Source: Monodelphis domestica
Taxonomy: Eukaryota > Chordata > Mammalia > Didelphimorphia > Didelphidae
Assembly: GCF_027887165.1 (NCBI RefSeq)
Contig: NC_077230.1
Location: 25,077,442-25,141,441, forward strand
DNA: 64,000 nt
Direction: 5' to 3'
Position numbers and translations under genes: made by a program. The notes under the pieces were generated by a model that did no database searches, was not told the DNA's origin, and saw only the letters and a program-made list of their open reading frames with translations. Positions 45,387 to 56,984 of the stretch are shown one piece after another; the first letter of the stretch is position 1; each line of letters begins with the position of its first letter.

Positions 45387-46254
45387 TTTTCCTGGAAGCT
45401 GAGAAAGAGACCATCAGTTTGGGACCTGTTATTCCTTCTGGGGCCCCAAAACACCTCCAATTAAGACTCTTCAAGAACAGCCACCAGAATTTTCAAGGAG
45501 GTTTTGGATTTGGACTCACACTGGCCAGAGCCATCCAGATCTTTCCCTGGGATTTCTCTCTCTCCCTGACCTGTTCCTAGACTCCTGAATTAAAAGCTAG
45601 TTAGCTGAGGAATAGGGATCAACCAGCAGCTGGCCAGAGGAGGGTTCAAGGCCTTGAACCCCAAGAACTTGGGAGGCAGTCTGCCAGAAAGGACCAGTGT
45701 TAAGGTTCCCTACTCCCCACTTTCCTTGCCTAACAACCCTACCTCTTCTTCCCTGTGTGAACCCAAATCAATTGTTTACTACTTGAGAATTAGATCTGGC
45801 TGGTTTCTGACACTAGGAAAGGGGACAGAAGATTTGGGGAGAATCCCATCTCTTTCCCAAAAAGGGGAAGGTTAGCTCAGGATCCTATTGATCCAAACTG
45901 CCTAACCCAAGGAACAACATCTCTCCTTGATAGTGGGGTGACCCCAGGTTTCTGAAGGGAAGTGATAGTGGGTGTCCCTAAGGAGACCAGAGGCAGAAGA
46001 ATCCATCCTGCCTCTCAACAATAGCTGGGACCAAAGGGGAGGCAGTGGATCATCTTACCAAAACTAATCTCTCCAGGTCTTGTCTTCCATCTCCCAGAAC
46101 TATCCTTTCGGAGACATTTTCTCTGTCAGAGAGACAAGACTTGGCTACCTCTCTCCCAGAAAAGAGAAGGGAAGAAGAATCTCTTCACCCTCTCTCCCCA
46201 TTTCCCTCTCTCCTTCCATTCCCCCTGTTCTTCTCTCAATTCTTCTTACATCCT
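45227..46254 (+). repeat. Solo LTR, about 1.02 kb, with 4-bp TSD
   Basis: Element 45231-46250 begins TGTAATGTAAG and ends TTCTTACA. TCCT lies directly before it (45227-45230) and directly after it (46251-46254). It is GC-rich for this window, contains a purine (GA)n array at 45321-45384, an ATTAAA at 45589-45594 as a possible polyadenylation signal, and a U5-like 'ggggtgaccccag' at about 45940. Open frames within (72-91 codons) are short and unremarkable. Plus orientation is preferred because of the ATTAAA and U5-like order. No retroviral genes adjoin it. Confidence 0.7.
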
Positions 46255-46689
46255 TGTGTGGGAATTCCCTCTTCCATGGAAACTTATCTATAACTTAGTA
46301 GGCAAATCAATCTGAAACAAGGTACCCTGAAGAAAAGATAGGATGTAACAAGTGCCAAGCACCTCAAACTATCACCACCATCCCCACATCTACCACCAAC
46401 TCTTCTTAGACTCTGACAAAGAAAGTAAAAAACTCTGAGAGCCCTGGAAAATAGAGAGCATAGTGCTCTCTAGACCATTAGTTCTATAACAATCATTGGA
46501 ATCATGGGAAGGAATTGTTGTTGCAGATACTGCAAATCCAGAAAAGAAGATTCTTACTAACATAGTCCCTGGCACTGTCAATATCATAAACTAATGTGGT
46601 TTTATCAGTGGAAATGACATTGAAGAACATGCATTAAGATTTGCTTTGCTACTGTACCCTAAGGACCAAGGGACATTTCTGCCTGACCT
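46255..46689. other. Unassigned sequence
   Basis: Nothing recognised. Confidence 0.5.
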
Positions 46690-46850
46690 GCAGATAAAAA
46701 TCTTCTGTATGTCTTGTCTCTTCCCATGAGAATATGAGTTCTTTGAGATAAGGGATAAGGGACTGTCCTAGTTTCTATTTGTATCTCTGTCACCTTAGCT
46801 CTGTTCACAGCAAGTACTTAATAAATGCTTTTTTCATTCATTCATTTATT
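46690..46850 (+). repeat. L2-type 3' end
   Basis: 'atgagttctttgagataagg', 'tatttgtatctctgtcacct' and 'agtacttaataaatgctttt' follow the classic L2 3'-UTR pattern. Confidence 0.65.
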
Positions 46851-46859
46851 TATAAGTCT

Positions 46860-46985
46860 TTGGTAGCTCCTTGAGGTTCTCTGAGGTTGACTTGACCAAC
46901 ATCATCGAATCAATAACTGACAGAGTTTGAATCTAAGTCTTTTTGACTTCAAGCCCGACAATCTAGCCACTAAGCTAGATATCCT
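46860..46985 (-). repeat. MIR fragment, antisense
   Basis: 'gagtttgaatctaagtcttt' and 'aatctagccactaagctaga' resemble the antisense MIR head. Confidence 0.5.
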
Positions 46986-47504
46986 TTCATTTTCTGTCTA
47001 CATTTTGAATTAAAATTTAGTATGTAACATAAAAGTAGAGGTGGTCTTATTGTAATCAGCAGAGTAGAGGTAATTTAGTTAAGCATGAAGAATGAGGGAA
47101 AGTATTTATTAGGCTTAGAGAGAAGACAGTTTGCTTGCATATAGTGAAGAAAAAGAAAGTCCACACATATGCACACACCGACAGAGTATAATAATCCAAC
47201 TAGTTCAGGGAATAGGATCCTTTGGCTAATCAAATATTCTAGTTAAAAAAGATCTATTATATATGTCATATATGGATTTCCAATATTCAAGAAGTTTATA
47301 TACGATGAAATGTACCTAAAAAAAACCCTTAATGAATCAAATTCTATCTTTCTTTGATGGTACAGAAAGGACTTTAAGATATTCCCAGTGGCTCAAGGTC
47401 ATCATAATAATCAATTAAATTGTACCATATACATTGGGAAATACTAGGATAATAAATATTCCTGCCAAATGCCAAGTAAGTCAGCTAGTATAGTAGAGTG
47501 CAAT
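46986..47504. other. Unassigned AT-rich sequence
   Basis: Nothing recognised. Confidence 0.5.
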
Positions 47505-47706
47505 GATAAGGCCAAATGGTTTAGTGACTGGAGTGTGGGATTTAGAGTTAGGATAGAACTGCATTCAAATTCTACCAAGCCTCTGAATTTTCCTGTCTCA
47601 GTTTCTTTATCTATAAATGGGGATAAATAATAACAATAGTGTGAATCTCATAGGGTTATCATGAGAAGAAAATTTTGATGTATATAAAGTGCTTTGCAAA
47701 CCTGTA
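47505..47706 (+). repeat. MIR/THER element, sense
   Basis: 'agaactgcattcaaattcta', 'ctcagtttctttatctataa', 'catagggttatcatgagaag' and 'aaagtgctttgcaaacctg' in sense order. Confidence 0.7.
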
Positions 47707-47788
47707 GGTCTCAAGAATTTCTTGTTGAAGACAATTAAAATGTAGCTAAGTATCTGTAAAGATTATCTGTAAAACGTGAAAAAATTCT

Positions 47789-48105
47789 CAGTGATGATGA
47801 ACCTTTTAGAGTCTGAGTGCCATCCCCTAACACCAGACCTAGTACTGTGCTTGCCCCCACTGGAGACCAGCTCACCCCCTCTTACCTCAGACAGGGGAGG
47901 GAGGAAGCACTCCCATTGGGCTGCTGTGAAAAGGGGTGGGAAGTGAGGAATGTCCTCAGGTACATGGAGAGGGGAAGGGGAACAGTTCTAACCCGAGTCC
48001 CTCTGGCTTTCTAATAACAAACTCTTATGGACAACTGCAAGCATGCCCACAGAGAGGGCTCTGTATGCCCTTTTTGGCACACATGCCATAGGTTTACCAA
48101 CACTG
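47789..48105. mobile_element. hAT non-autonomous element (OposCharlie-like), 317 bp
   Basis: Ends CAGTGATGATGAACCTTTT and 'catgccataggtttaccaac' + 'actg' form terminal inverted repeats (CAGTG.TGGTGAACCT type). The interior is GC-rich with 'gagagggctctgtatgccct' then 'ttttggcacaca' near the right end, a pattern I associate with the marsupial OposCharlie group. No matching 8-bp target duplication could be found. The 65-codon frame inside is chance. Confidence 0.7.
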
Positions 48106-48984
48106 GGCTATGAGTTACTCTCCAACTACTCTCGTTTTCTTCCCACTAGGCAAGACATTCTCTAATGACCATCTTTAGCTCTACTCTTCAAGAGAGTTTC
48201 CTCTACTAAATCATGTAAGTGTTGGTTATTGAGGTGTTAGGGGTGGGGTAGATGTGAAGACTTTCAAAGAATGGAAATAGCCTCAAGATGTAACAGAGCC
48301 CAACTCGTCCACCCTGCTGCCAACTGCTACTTGTCACAGGCTTGCCTTACTTTGGGAAGTTTATATAGAAAACCTACACCAATAATATTCTTTCTTTTTT
48401 AAGTACCTGAGCACCCAACGAGTTTACTTTGGTAAAAATTCAGATGAAGAGAGTTTATTTTCTCTGCTCATTTCTCTCCTGCAAAATGTACAAATCACTG
48501 TCCTGCTCCTTTACAACTTTGCAATCACAAATAATGAAGCATTTAAACCATACTAGTTATGATCAATCACATATTTATCTAAGTCAGTATTGTTACTAAT
48601 TTAACAGAAAGTTTAAGTGGACTTTTAAAGAATAGGAAAATTTTGAAATAAGAATTCAACCTCCCTGGGATGGGATAAAGACTTGACAAAAGGAGGGAAG
48701 AAGGAATGCAACACTAACATAATTCTTGGCAAACACAAACAATCAGTTCCTCTTTTCTCCTCCTAGGAGGAGGTGTTAATATATTTTAGATTCCTGGTGG
48801 TGATAGTGGCTTCAGTAGTATTGAGTGTTCCTTCCATTTCTCTGGCCCTTTGTGCCAATCACTCACTTTATATTTCCTACTAGCACTTTGTGCCAGAGTA
48901 CGTATCTTTTTCACAATAATCTCTCCATCTGTTCCAAGTCAGATAGAAGATCAATACTGTCCCATAAAGACATCAATCTCCCCA
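48106..48984. other. Unassigned sequence
   Basis: No gene or named repeat recognised. Confidence 0.45.
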
Positions 48985-50335
48985 CTACTATTTGATATAA
49001 TTCCGGAAATGCTACTAATGGCAACAATAAAGAGAAAGAAATTAAAGGAATAAAGATAAATAGAGAAGAGATAAAACTATCTGTATTCCCTGATGATATG
49101 ATGGTTTACTTGGAAAATTCAAAAGAATCAGCAAAAATACTAATTGAGACAATGTAAAATTGAGAGATACAAAATAAACTCAGAAGTCAATAGCATTTTT
49201 AGATAATAATAACAAAGCACAAGAAGCAATAATAGGGAAATACTATTCCCAATAACCACAAAATGCATAAACTATCTGGAGATCAATCCACCTAAGCACA
49301 TAAAAGACTTATTCATATTCAATTACAAATTTCTCCTTAAAGAAATAAAGAACAAACTAAATAGTTGGAAGAATATTTAGTGCTCATGGCTTAACCATGT
49401 CAATATAATGAATGTGACAATACTACCAAAATTAATTTACATTCGATACCTATCAAATTGTAAAGGGGATACTTTACAGAACTTGATAAAATAATAACAA
49501 AATTAATTTGGAAAAACAAAAGATGTAGAACATCAAGAGAAATGAACAGAGGAAGGTTTGAGTGGCGTAGAGTATTTTCAGATTTCAAATCATATTATAA
49601 AGCAACAATCATCAAAACCTTACTGTAATTGGTTAAAAAATAGAGACAGATCAATGGCATAGACTAAATAAGGGAGAATCGGAGATTCTAGAACATAATA
49701 TAACCTGGAAAATATAAATTACCTAGGAAAAAGCTCTTTCTTTGATAAAATTAGCTAGGAAAACTAGAAAGGAATCTGACAAAAATTAGTCTTAGACCAG
49801 TAGCTTACATTATATTCCATAATACACTCGAAAGGGATATGTGACCTTAATATTAATGATCATATTATTTTTTTAATTAGGAGAGAAACAGATGATATAC
49901 TTTTCACAGTTATGAATACATGTATTATTAACCAAACAAGAGAAAGAGACAATTATAAAAGATTAGACAACAGATTATGTGAAACTGAAAAGCTTCTGCA
50001 CAGACAAAATTAATGCACCTAGGATAAAGATGGAAACAATCAAGGGGTAGGTGGGGGTATTTGTATCAAATTTCTCAAGTAAGGATTTGGTATCTGAAAC
50101 ATATAAACAATTAATATACATAAGATAATCACCATTCTCCAAGATAAGTGGGCAAAAGATATGAACAGTGTATTATAAATATATATTTCTTGACTTCTCA
50201 ATGAAGGGACTTGAAGGAAGGAGAGAATCTGTAAAAGAAAAAGTAAGCATATGAACAGTTCTCAGAAGAATTGCAAGGTATTCAAGACCACATGAAAGAT
50301 TACTCCTAACCATGTTGTAAAAGAAACACAAAATT
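48985..50335 (+). repeat. LINE-1 ORF2 fragment (RT to C-terminal part)
   Basis: 'attccggaaatgctactaat', 'ccctgatgatatgatggttt' (the reverse transcriptase YxDD-like region: P.DDM.VYL), 'agaacaaactaaatagttgg', then the C-terminal part to 'tgaacagttctcagaagaat'. Frames are short and broken. Confidence 0.85.
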
Positions 50336-50640
50336 ATTTTTAAATATTGAGAGTTGTTTGCTTTTTAAGTATACTCTAATCTGCACTCAGGTTTCATCAG
50401 TTCTCTCTCAGGAGGTGGATAGCATTTTCATCATGGGTCCTTTGGAATCTTGATCAGAATGGCTAAGCCTTTCACAGTTGATCTTTGGTATAATATTGTT
50501 GTGACTATGTACAATGTTCTCCTGGTTCTGCTAACTTCACTTTGCATCAATTCATATAACTTCCCAGGTTTTTCTAAAAGCACTCCACTTATCATTTCTT
50601 ATAGCATAATGGTTTTCTAATACAATCATACAGTACCTCT
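50336..50640 (-). repeat. LINE-1 3' end, antisense
   Basis: 'caggaggtggatagcatttt', 'aagcctttcacagttgatct' and 'tctcctggttctgctaactt' are antisense LINE-1 3' landmarks. It abuts the plus-strand LINE-1 on its left. Confidence 0.8.
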
Positions 50641-51260
50641 TGCAGAACAAGGATTATTAACCAAGATTCCAGGTAATCATTACAAGTGCCATTCACAGTA
50701 AATTTATGTGAAAAATACCTACAATAGTCCTAACACTATTCCTAGCATATTTAGTTCTAACTTATATTTAGGACATAAAATATGTATATATCTTAGCAGT
50801 ATATTCATGTCCAAAGAATACTAATAAATATGCAAAATTTCAAGATAGAAATAAAATAATATCTATAGATATACACAATAACAAAATATGCAAGAGCAGC
50901 AACATATTCACAGAAACAAATAACAAAAGTATGCATAGCTAACAGCCTAATGTAATTACAACACACAATATTAACACAAGGACAAATAAACACTATCAAT
51001 AAAATAAAAGAGAAATGTATACAAAGTGTGCTATAATTAACATATATCATAAACAAGCAATTATATATAAAGCACATGTTACATAGGTCAACATTATCAT
51101 TATCATTTGGTTACATAAATAATAATTTCTCCAGTTTCCTCTGAGGAATCATTAGTTATCCTGGTCACCAATCCAGTAGGGTGAGAGTACTCCTGTGGGC
51201 TTATTGGTCTATCTGTCCCTATATTATTCTCTTTCTATACTATCTAGCTTGGTTATCTCA
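50641..51260. other. Unassigned, very AT-rich sequence
   Basis: No named repeat. The 90-codon minus-strand frame (50805-51077) is Ile/Phe/Tyr-rich because of base composition. Confidence 0.5.
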
Positions 51261-51261
51261 T

Positions 51262-51400
51262 CAGTCAGTCAATACACACTTATTAAATGCCTACTATGTA
51301 TCAGGCACCATGTTAAGTGCTGATGATACAAATATTTAAAACAATTTTTGGAAGAGTCCCTGATCTCTAGAAACTTATAATCAAATGGGAGAAAATAATA
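51262..51400 (-). repeat. THER/MIR-type SINE 3' part, antisense
   Basis: 'aatacacacttattaaatgc' then 'ctactatgtatcaggcacca' and 'gtgctgatgatacaaatat', the antisense L2-like tail. Confidence 0.65.
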
Positions 51401-51579
51401 CACAGAGGGAAGTTGAAAAGCTTGTGGGAAGAAGAGGCCTTCTTTTTGGTGGGGCGGAGGCATCACTATTGCTAACCCTCTTCCCCAGACACCAATTAAA
51501 AACTGGGAGAAAGGAGATATAAAATGCCCTTGTAATAAATAAGTGGTCAAGCCTTACAAATTCACACAGTAGCTCTGTC

Positions 51580-52190
51580 CAAAAACGTATGCTTTCTGTA
51601 TTTTCAGTTGTCTCTGCCAGTAGGTAACATGTCTCATTACATGTCCTCTGGAAACGTAGTTGGTCATTGCATTGAACAAGGTTCTTAAGTCAATCAAAGT
51701 TTTCTTAACACTGTTGTTATTAATCTATATATTATTCTCCTTCTCCTCACCTCTCTTTGATTCCATTCATACTATTTAACAGTCTCTTAAACCATTGATT
51801 CAATCATTTCCTACAGTCCCCAAACATCCACATAACACAATTTCTTCAACCATTCTTCAATTATGGTTTCCTTTTTTTTTTAAACCTTGTAGTCACTCTT
51901 TTAGAACCAGGAACCTTGGTTTTGTTGTTGTTGTGTTGTTGTTGCTCTTCCCTGTCTAATCTTCTTCCTCTTAATAACACTTACCTATCTCCATCACTGT
52001 TTGTTTCCCTCATGAATTTCTATACCAAACCTCTGTGTGTGTGAGTGTGTGTGTGTGTTGGCAGGGGGGGTGTTCAACACTCCTTTGTCCATTTTCAAAA
52101 ATGGTAAGGTTCATTTGATGCCTGATCCCTTAACTCCTTCCTCATGTGCCTAATTCAGTTCCTTCTTTCTCCTTTTTTCATGATTATGTA
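51580..52190 (-). repeat. LINE-1 3'-UTR, antisense, degraded
   Basis: 'ggtcattgcattgaacaagg', 'cacaatttcttcaaccattc' and 'ttcatttgatgcctgatccc' follow antisense LINE-1 3'-UTR order. A TG run lies at about 52035-52058. Confidence 0.6.
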
Positions 52191-52539
52191 GTGAACAGAA
52201 AGTTCAAGGAGCACAAGCATCTAGGGTTTGAAGGATTGCCAAGTCCTTTTAAGGGCTGTTCAACCACCTTTGGTATCTACCTCTCTCCCTCCTAAAGTTT
52301 ACCACTTTCTCTTTTAAGCTATTTATTCAACTTTTAATTCTTTTTTTTCCCAGAGCTTTTCTTCTAATTTCATTTCTCCTAAGTACACATAGTCTTTCCT
52401 TTGACATCCTTCTTTGCAGCTGTTATGGCCAAACAGATCATGACAGAGTTCATATTTGAACCCGACTACTAATTCTAAATTGATGTCTTTTCTCTTATCT
52501 ATCATAAATGACATAGAGGGTGTAACAACAAATAGGTGT

Positions 52540-52770
52540 GTTTCTGTGTGTGTGTCTGTCTGTCTGTCTCTTTGTCTCTGACTTTGTCTCTCGCTGCCTT
52601 GGTCTTTTGCTTTCTCTCTCTCTCTCTCTCTCTCTGTGTATACACACATATGTGTGTGCACACATGTATGTATCATCATACACCTACCAGACATGCAAAT
52701 ACATGTGTATATGCATATATATTTATCATATACTCATATATCATATATGCCTACATATCATATATAGATA
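52540..52770. repeat. Simple-repeat cluster (TG/TC/TCTG) and TA/CA-rich stretch
   Basis: (TGTC)n/(TC)n at 52541-52635 followed by alternating CACATA/TATA text. It explains the Cys/Leu/Ser- and Arg/Glu-rich frames on both strands. Confidence 0.9.
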
Positions 52771-52952
52771 AATGAAAAACAAGATCAGTAGTTATAGTTT
52801 ATTTAAATAGGTCAAACTTTTTTCTCTTTACTGAGAGCTCTTTTTTCTTTATCTTTCCCCATGTTTAATTGAATAATCAGTGAATCAATATGTATGTATT
52901 ATATGCATACATGTATAATAATAAAACTATTATTTTATAATATATACACATA

Positions 52953-53712
52953 TGTTCTAAAAGGGAATTCTTTATTCTCTTTGTCTATTTTGAGTTAACA
53001 CCACTTAACTCCTAATCAATCCCTACTTTACACTTTGTTATTAAGTAAGAGAATTCACAAGTCACTTACTTAGAGAGCTCCACCCTTTTAATCAGAAACT
53101 TATGAATCCTTTGATAAGAGTTGACACCTTCAGAGGATGAGAAGTAGATCCCACAAACACTGCCCCCTGGGCAGTGCTAGGCAATTTGGAAGCTGTGATT
53201 CACCCCTGTGAAGAGGGGAAGGGACAAGAAGTGACTATAAAAAGTTCTGAATTTCCTCAGCTGGGAGTTGTCTTCAAGGCCATCTTCAGGAGTGGTCTTT
53301 AGGAGGTGACTTGGGACTTGGACCTTGGCTTCCTCTTGGCACCTTGGCTCTTGACCTGTTTTTTCAGTGAGTGAGTAGCTGACTTTCCTTTCCTGGCTTC
53401 TGGAGAGAGATTAGCTCCAGGAGAGACTTTCCCCTCTTGGAGGAGGAGGCCTAGTGGGTGGAACACTGGGTCCTCTTGTTGAGGGTTAACAAGCCCTGCC
53501 AGGCTGAGTCAAACACTGGAGCAATATTTAGTGTGATAGTCTAGTCATCTTCTCTAACCTCTTTTTGTATTCCTCTACTTTCACTCTTTCCACCTCTTTG
53601 TAAATAAAAGCTATTCAAAGTCATTTTAACTTGAACTATAATACTTTAAATTGGTGACCACCATATTAGAATTCTCACATATTTAGTCAAACTCTTAATT
53701 TAATTCCTTACA
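52953..53712 (+). repeat. LTR (probable solo), about 760 bp
   Basis: TGTTCTAAAAGGG to CCTTACA. It carries a TATA box TATAAAAAG at 53236-53244 and AATAAA at 53603-53608, with a U5-like 'ttggtgaccacc' near 53655, so orientation is plus. GC content is higher than the flanks. There is no simple 4-6 bp TSD; instead, similar sequences of about 40 bp lie on both sides (see findings). Confidence 0.75.
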
Positions 53713-53797
53713 ATGTGTAATAATAAAATATTATTTTATATACAATTATGTGCCTGTTTGTACACAAAGATATACTCAAATAGATATATGTATAGAT

Positions 53798-54046
53798 TTT
53801 GTTGTTCAATCATTCAGGTGTGTCTGAGTCTTCATGACCCTGTGGAACTGTCCATGTGGGGTTATTTTGGGCAAGAATAATAGAGTGGCTTGCCATTTCT
53901 TTATCCAGTTTTATGCAAATGAAGACAAAGTAAGTGACTTGCCCCAAATCACACATCTGGTATGTGTCTAAGGTCAAATTTGAACTCTGATCTTTCTGAT
54001 GCCAAGCCTAGGGCTCTTATCCCACTGAGCCACCTAGCTGTCCCTC
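53798..54046 (-). repeat. SINE type B, antisense
   Basis: 'gtctgagtcttcatgaccct', 'gcttgccatttctttatcca' and 'cactgagccacctagctgtc' in antisense order. Confidence 0.9.
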
Positions 54047-54169
54047 TGCATAGATGTTCATATGCCAATATGTGTATGTGTTTTCTTTATCTGTATATAT
54101 CTTGTTTCCCTCAAGTAGAGTAAAAGTATACAACACTCCTAAAAGGGCACTAACAAATTTTTTTTATTT

Positions 54170-54340
54170 GCATCTCTAACACCTAAAAAAGTGTCTGACA
54201 CATAACAGGCCCTTAAAGAATATTCAAATTTCTTTAGGACAAAGACTATGTTTTTGCCTGTCTCTCCCCCAGCTACTTGCACAGTTCCTGGCACACTGGA
54301 GGCATTTAATATACACTTACTGATTGATTTTTGAATTAAC
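54170..54340 (+). repeat. L2-type 3' end
   Basis: 'aggacaaagactatgttttt', 'acttgcacagttcctggcac' and 'taatatacacttactgattg' follow L2 3'-UTR order. Confidence 0.65.
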
Positions 54341-54694
54341 TATGCGGGGAGGGGGGAGGTCTTACCGTAAAGAAATACATTTTGATATAGAATTTTGGGG
54401 GGCCTCCTCCTGTCTTTTAATTTACCTGTATTTTTCAAAACATACTGTTGCTATGATTAACCCACTCACCTGTTGCTATAGCTAGCTAGCTTTGTTCTTC
54501 TAGTTGTTAGTACCCTTCTGCCTGAAATTACTTTATATATACACATATATTTATATCTATAAACTTTATATATGTGTGTGTATGTGTGCATATTCATATG
54601 TATATTATCACATATGTATATATTTGTTATGAAATTTGTAAATGTTTCCATAACTAATATGTACACACATACCCATAGTGGTTGTCTTAATATA

Positions 54695-54910
54695 GTTTTC
54701 TTTTAACCCTTACCTTCTGTCTTAGAATCAATACTATATATCGGTTCCAAGTTAGAAAAATGGTAAGGGCTAGGCAGATGGGGTTAAATGACTTGCCCAG
54801 GGTCATACAGCTAGGAAATGTCTCTGATCAGATCTGAATCCAGTACATCCCAGCTCTAAGCCTGGCTCTCTATCTACTGAGCCACCTACCTGCCTTTTAA
54901 TGTGGTTTTG
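54695..54910 (-). repeat. SINE type A, antisense
   Basis: Element about 54703-54896: 'accttctgtcttagaatcaa' to 'ctgagccacctacctgcc'. The flanks 'ttaatatagttttc' (left) and 'ttaatgtggttttg' (right) look like a TSD with two differences. Confidence 0.9.
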
Positions 54911-54984
54911 ACATTTAAAATTTCAAACCGGACAAAGACGTCTGAGCTACCCTGTACACAGCAAAGATTTCGGCTTTTAAAAAG

Positions 54985-55350
54985 TAGAGAGAGGGGGCCC
55001 TAATGACAAACTCAAGAACCAGAGCTAAGAGACAGGGATTCTCTCTCCGCTGGCTCCCATTCTTTTTCTTAATCCAGAAGACGTGCCCTAAATCAATTGA
55101 CAGATGCCATTTCAGGCAACTCCAGATGGCAGCCCGAGTACCTTTTTGCCATCGAGCGCAGCTTCTTTTTTCTGTCATAGATTTGGCAGCCTAATCAATA
55201 GGAACCAAATGGCAATCAATTTCAGGTGATTGCACTTGGTTTCCCATCGATTTCAGGGCTGACTCTATGACAGAGTAATGAGGGAAATCTGATGCCAGTC
55301 ATTGTCTGTGAATGCCACTGCACTTCTTTCTAGATGATTGAGCTGCATTA
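54985..55350. other. Candidate conserved noncoding element (enhancer-like)
   Basis: No repeat signature and balanced composition. Several motifs typical of developmental enhancers are clustered: 'aatcaattgacagatg' (PBX/MEIS-like TGACAG), 'cctaatcaatagg', 'gcaatcaatttcaggtgatt' and 'gatgattgagctgcattaa'. Neither strand has a long frame (63 and 87 codons, no domain). Function is inferred from sequence style only. Confidence 0.45.
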
Positions 55351-55627
55351 AGGAAAAGGAGAGGGAAAAGGAAAGGCAGAAAGACAGAGCAATTCTCAAC
55401 TCTTATGATGAGGTGAAAAGTATGCTAATGCAGCCCAAAAGGGAGGACGGAATCATAAAAAAAATGTGCTGCTAAAGCTCCTTCTGCTCACACAGAAGCA
55501 GGGCTTGCCTTCAGATTGCCTGGCAACAAGCATTAATTTCCTTCCCCCAGACTCTATTCCGACTTCTGACTTAATCACCTCTGTGAGTGGCAATAGACTT
55601 CTACTAGTTTCTCATGCCACCGACAGC

Positions 55628-55850
55628 AAGGGTGGCCCAATGGATAGAGCACTGGACCTGAAGTCAGGAAGAATTAACACCCTAATTCTCTATGTGACCA
55701 TGGGCAAGTCACTTGATCTCCATCCACCTTCGTGTCCTCTGTTAGTAATAACATTTAGCTCTCAGGGTTGTTGTGAGGACTAAATGAAATAATATTTATG
55801 TAACACCTGGCACAGGGTAGACACTTAGTAAATCCTTCTTTCCTTCTTTC
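55628..55850 (+). repeat. SINE type B/THER-like, sense
   Basis: 'ggtggcccaatggatagagc' then 'actggacctgaagtcagg', 'ctatgtgaccatgggcaagt', 'tcagggttgttgtgaggact' and 'cacctggcacagggtagaca' in sense order. Confidence 0.85.
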
Positions 55851-55996
55851 CATATCTGAAGAAATGGAGTCATCTTGGACTCTTCTGCCTCCTTCACTTT
55901 CAAATCCTGATGGTTCTAGGGACCCTTTTCATTATCATCACCTGCTGCATACCTGGTATCTCAAAAGTCTTAGTCTAGTTTTAAACTTGAATTAAA

Positions 55997-56141
55997 GGGC
56001 AGCTAAGGTGGCTCAGTGGATAGAGAGCTGGTTCTGGACATGGGATGAATTCAGTTCAAATCTGATCTTGGACACTTCCTAGGTGTGTGACCCTGGACAA
56101 ATCACTTAACCCCAACTGCCTAGCCCATACTGCTCTTCTGC
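55997..56141 (+). repeat. SINE type A, 3'-truncated
   Basis: 'gggcagctaaggtggctcag' to 'catactgctcttctgc', then the sequence switches to L2-like text. The usual tail is missing. Confidence 0.85.
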
Positions 56142-56222
56142 TAGATTATTACAACAGCCTCCAAAGCGATCCTTCCACCTTTTTACTACTCACCCTTCAT
56201 AACACTGCCCTACCAACATTGT
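56142..56222 (+). repeat. L2-type fragment
   Basis: 'ttattacaacagcctccaaa' and 'cttttttactactcacc'-like text resembles the L2 C-terminal region. Confidence 0.4.
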
Positions 56223-56287
56223 GTGTAATGAAAAAAGGGGTCCACCCAGAGTTATAAGCATTTGTTTTAAAATGAGGAAAAGATTAG

Positions 56288-56337
56288 GGGGGGAGAGAGA
56301 GAAAGGAAGGAAGGAGAAGGGAACAGGGAGAGAAAGA

Positions 56338-56373
<36 letters not shown>

Positions 56374-56702
56374 CAGAGACAGAGACAGAGAGACAAAGAG
56401 ACAGAGAAAGACAGAGACAAAGAGAGAGACACAGAGAGAGACACAGAGACAGAGAGAGACAGAGAGAAAGAGACAGAGACAGAAGCAGACACAGAGACAC
56501 AGAGAGACACAGAGACAGAGAGTGACAGAGACAGAAAAAGAGAGACAGAGAGAGAAAGAGAGAGAGAGAGAGACAGAGAAAGAGACACAGAGAGAGAGAC
56601 AGAGACAGACAGACAGAGAGAGAGAAAGAGATAGACAGACAGAGAAAGAGAGAGAGAGACAGAGAGAGACAGACAGAGAGAGAGACAGACAGACAGACAG
56701 AG
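56288..56702. repeat. Long (GA)n/(GACA)n/(AGAGAC)n purine array
   Basis: About 415 bases of GA, GAGACA and GACA units, ending at 56702. Open frames of 60-159 codons on both strands (Arg/Glu on plus, Leu/Ser/Cys on minus) result from absent stop codons in the repeat, not from coding. Confidence 0.97.
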
Positions 56703-56984
56703 ATTGTAGCCTTACTAATTTAAGGTAAGAACTGGTCCCAGGTTTCAGCCCAACATGGTTCATTCAGTCTGTTCAAGAGCCAAATTTTAAAAGGGTCCTT
56801 CTCCTTTCCAAGCTTACCTTTTAAACCCCACTAGCTCCTCCCTCCATGGTGATGTCACACCCTGACGCTAAAGTCAGGGCACATCAGGCCATTAGATGTG
56901 ATGTTATTCTGTAACACCCACCATTAGGGTGTCGAAGGATGGAGGTAAATTATTTCACATAATTGCTAATATCGATTTGGCAAA

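Noticed and set aside
48985..50640. LINE-1 twin-priming inversion
   Set aside because: Twin priming puts an inverted 5' part before the 3' part. Here plus-strand ORF2 is followed by an antisense 3' end, which fits two separate insertions.
51430..51560. Short LTR suggested by 'gatataaaatgcccttg' followed by 'taataaataag'
   Set aside because: TATA- and AATAAA-like words are common by chance in AT-rich DNA. No TG...CA ends or target duplication could be placed.
52323..52775. Arg/Glu-rich 123-codon frame and opposing Cys-rich frames
   Set aside because: They follow the TC/TG simple repeats. The part outside the repeat has no domain.
56190..56763. Long overlapping frames (up to 159 codons) on both strands
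   Set aside because: They lie wholly in the GA/GACA array. The repeat lacks stop codons in several frames, and the predicted peptides are monotonous Leu/Ser or Arg/Glu.
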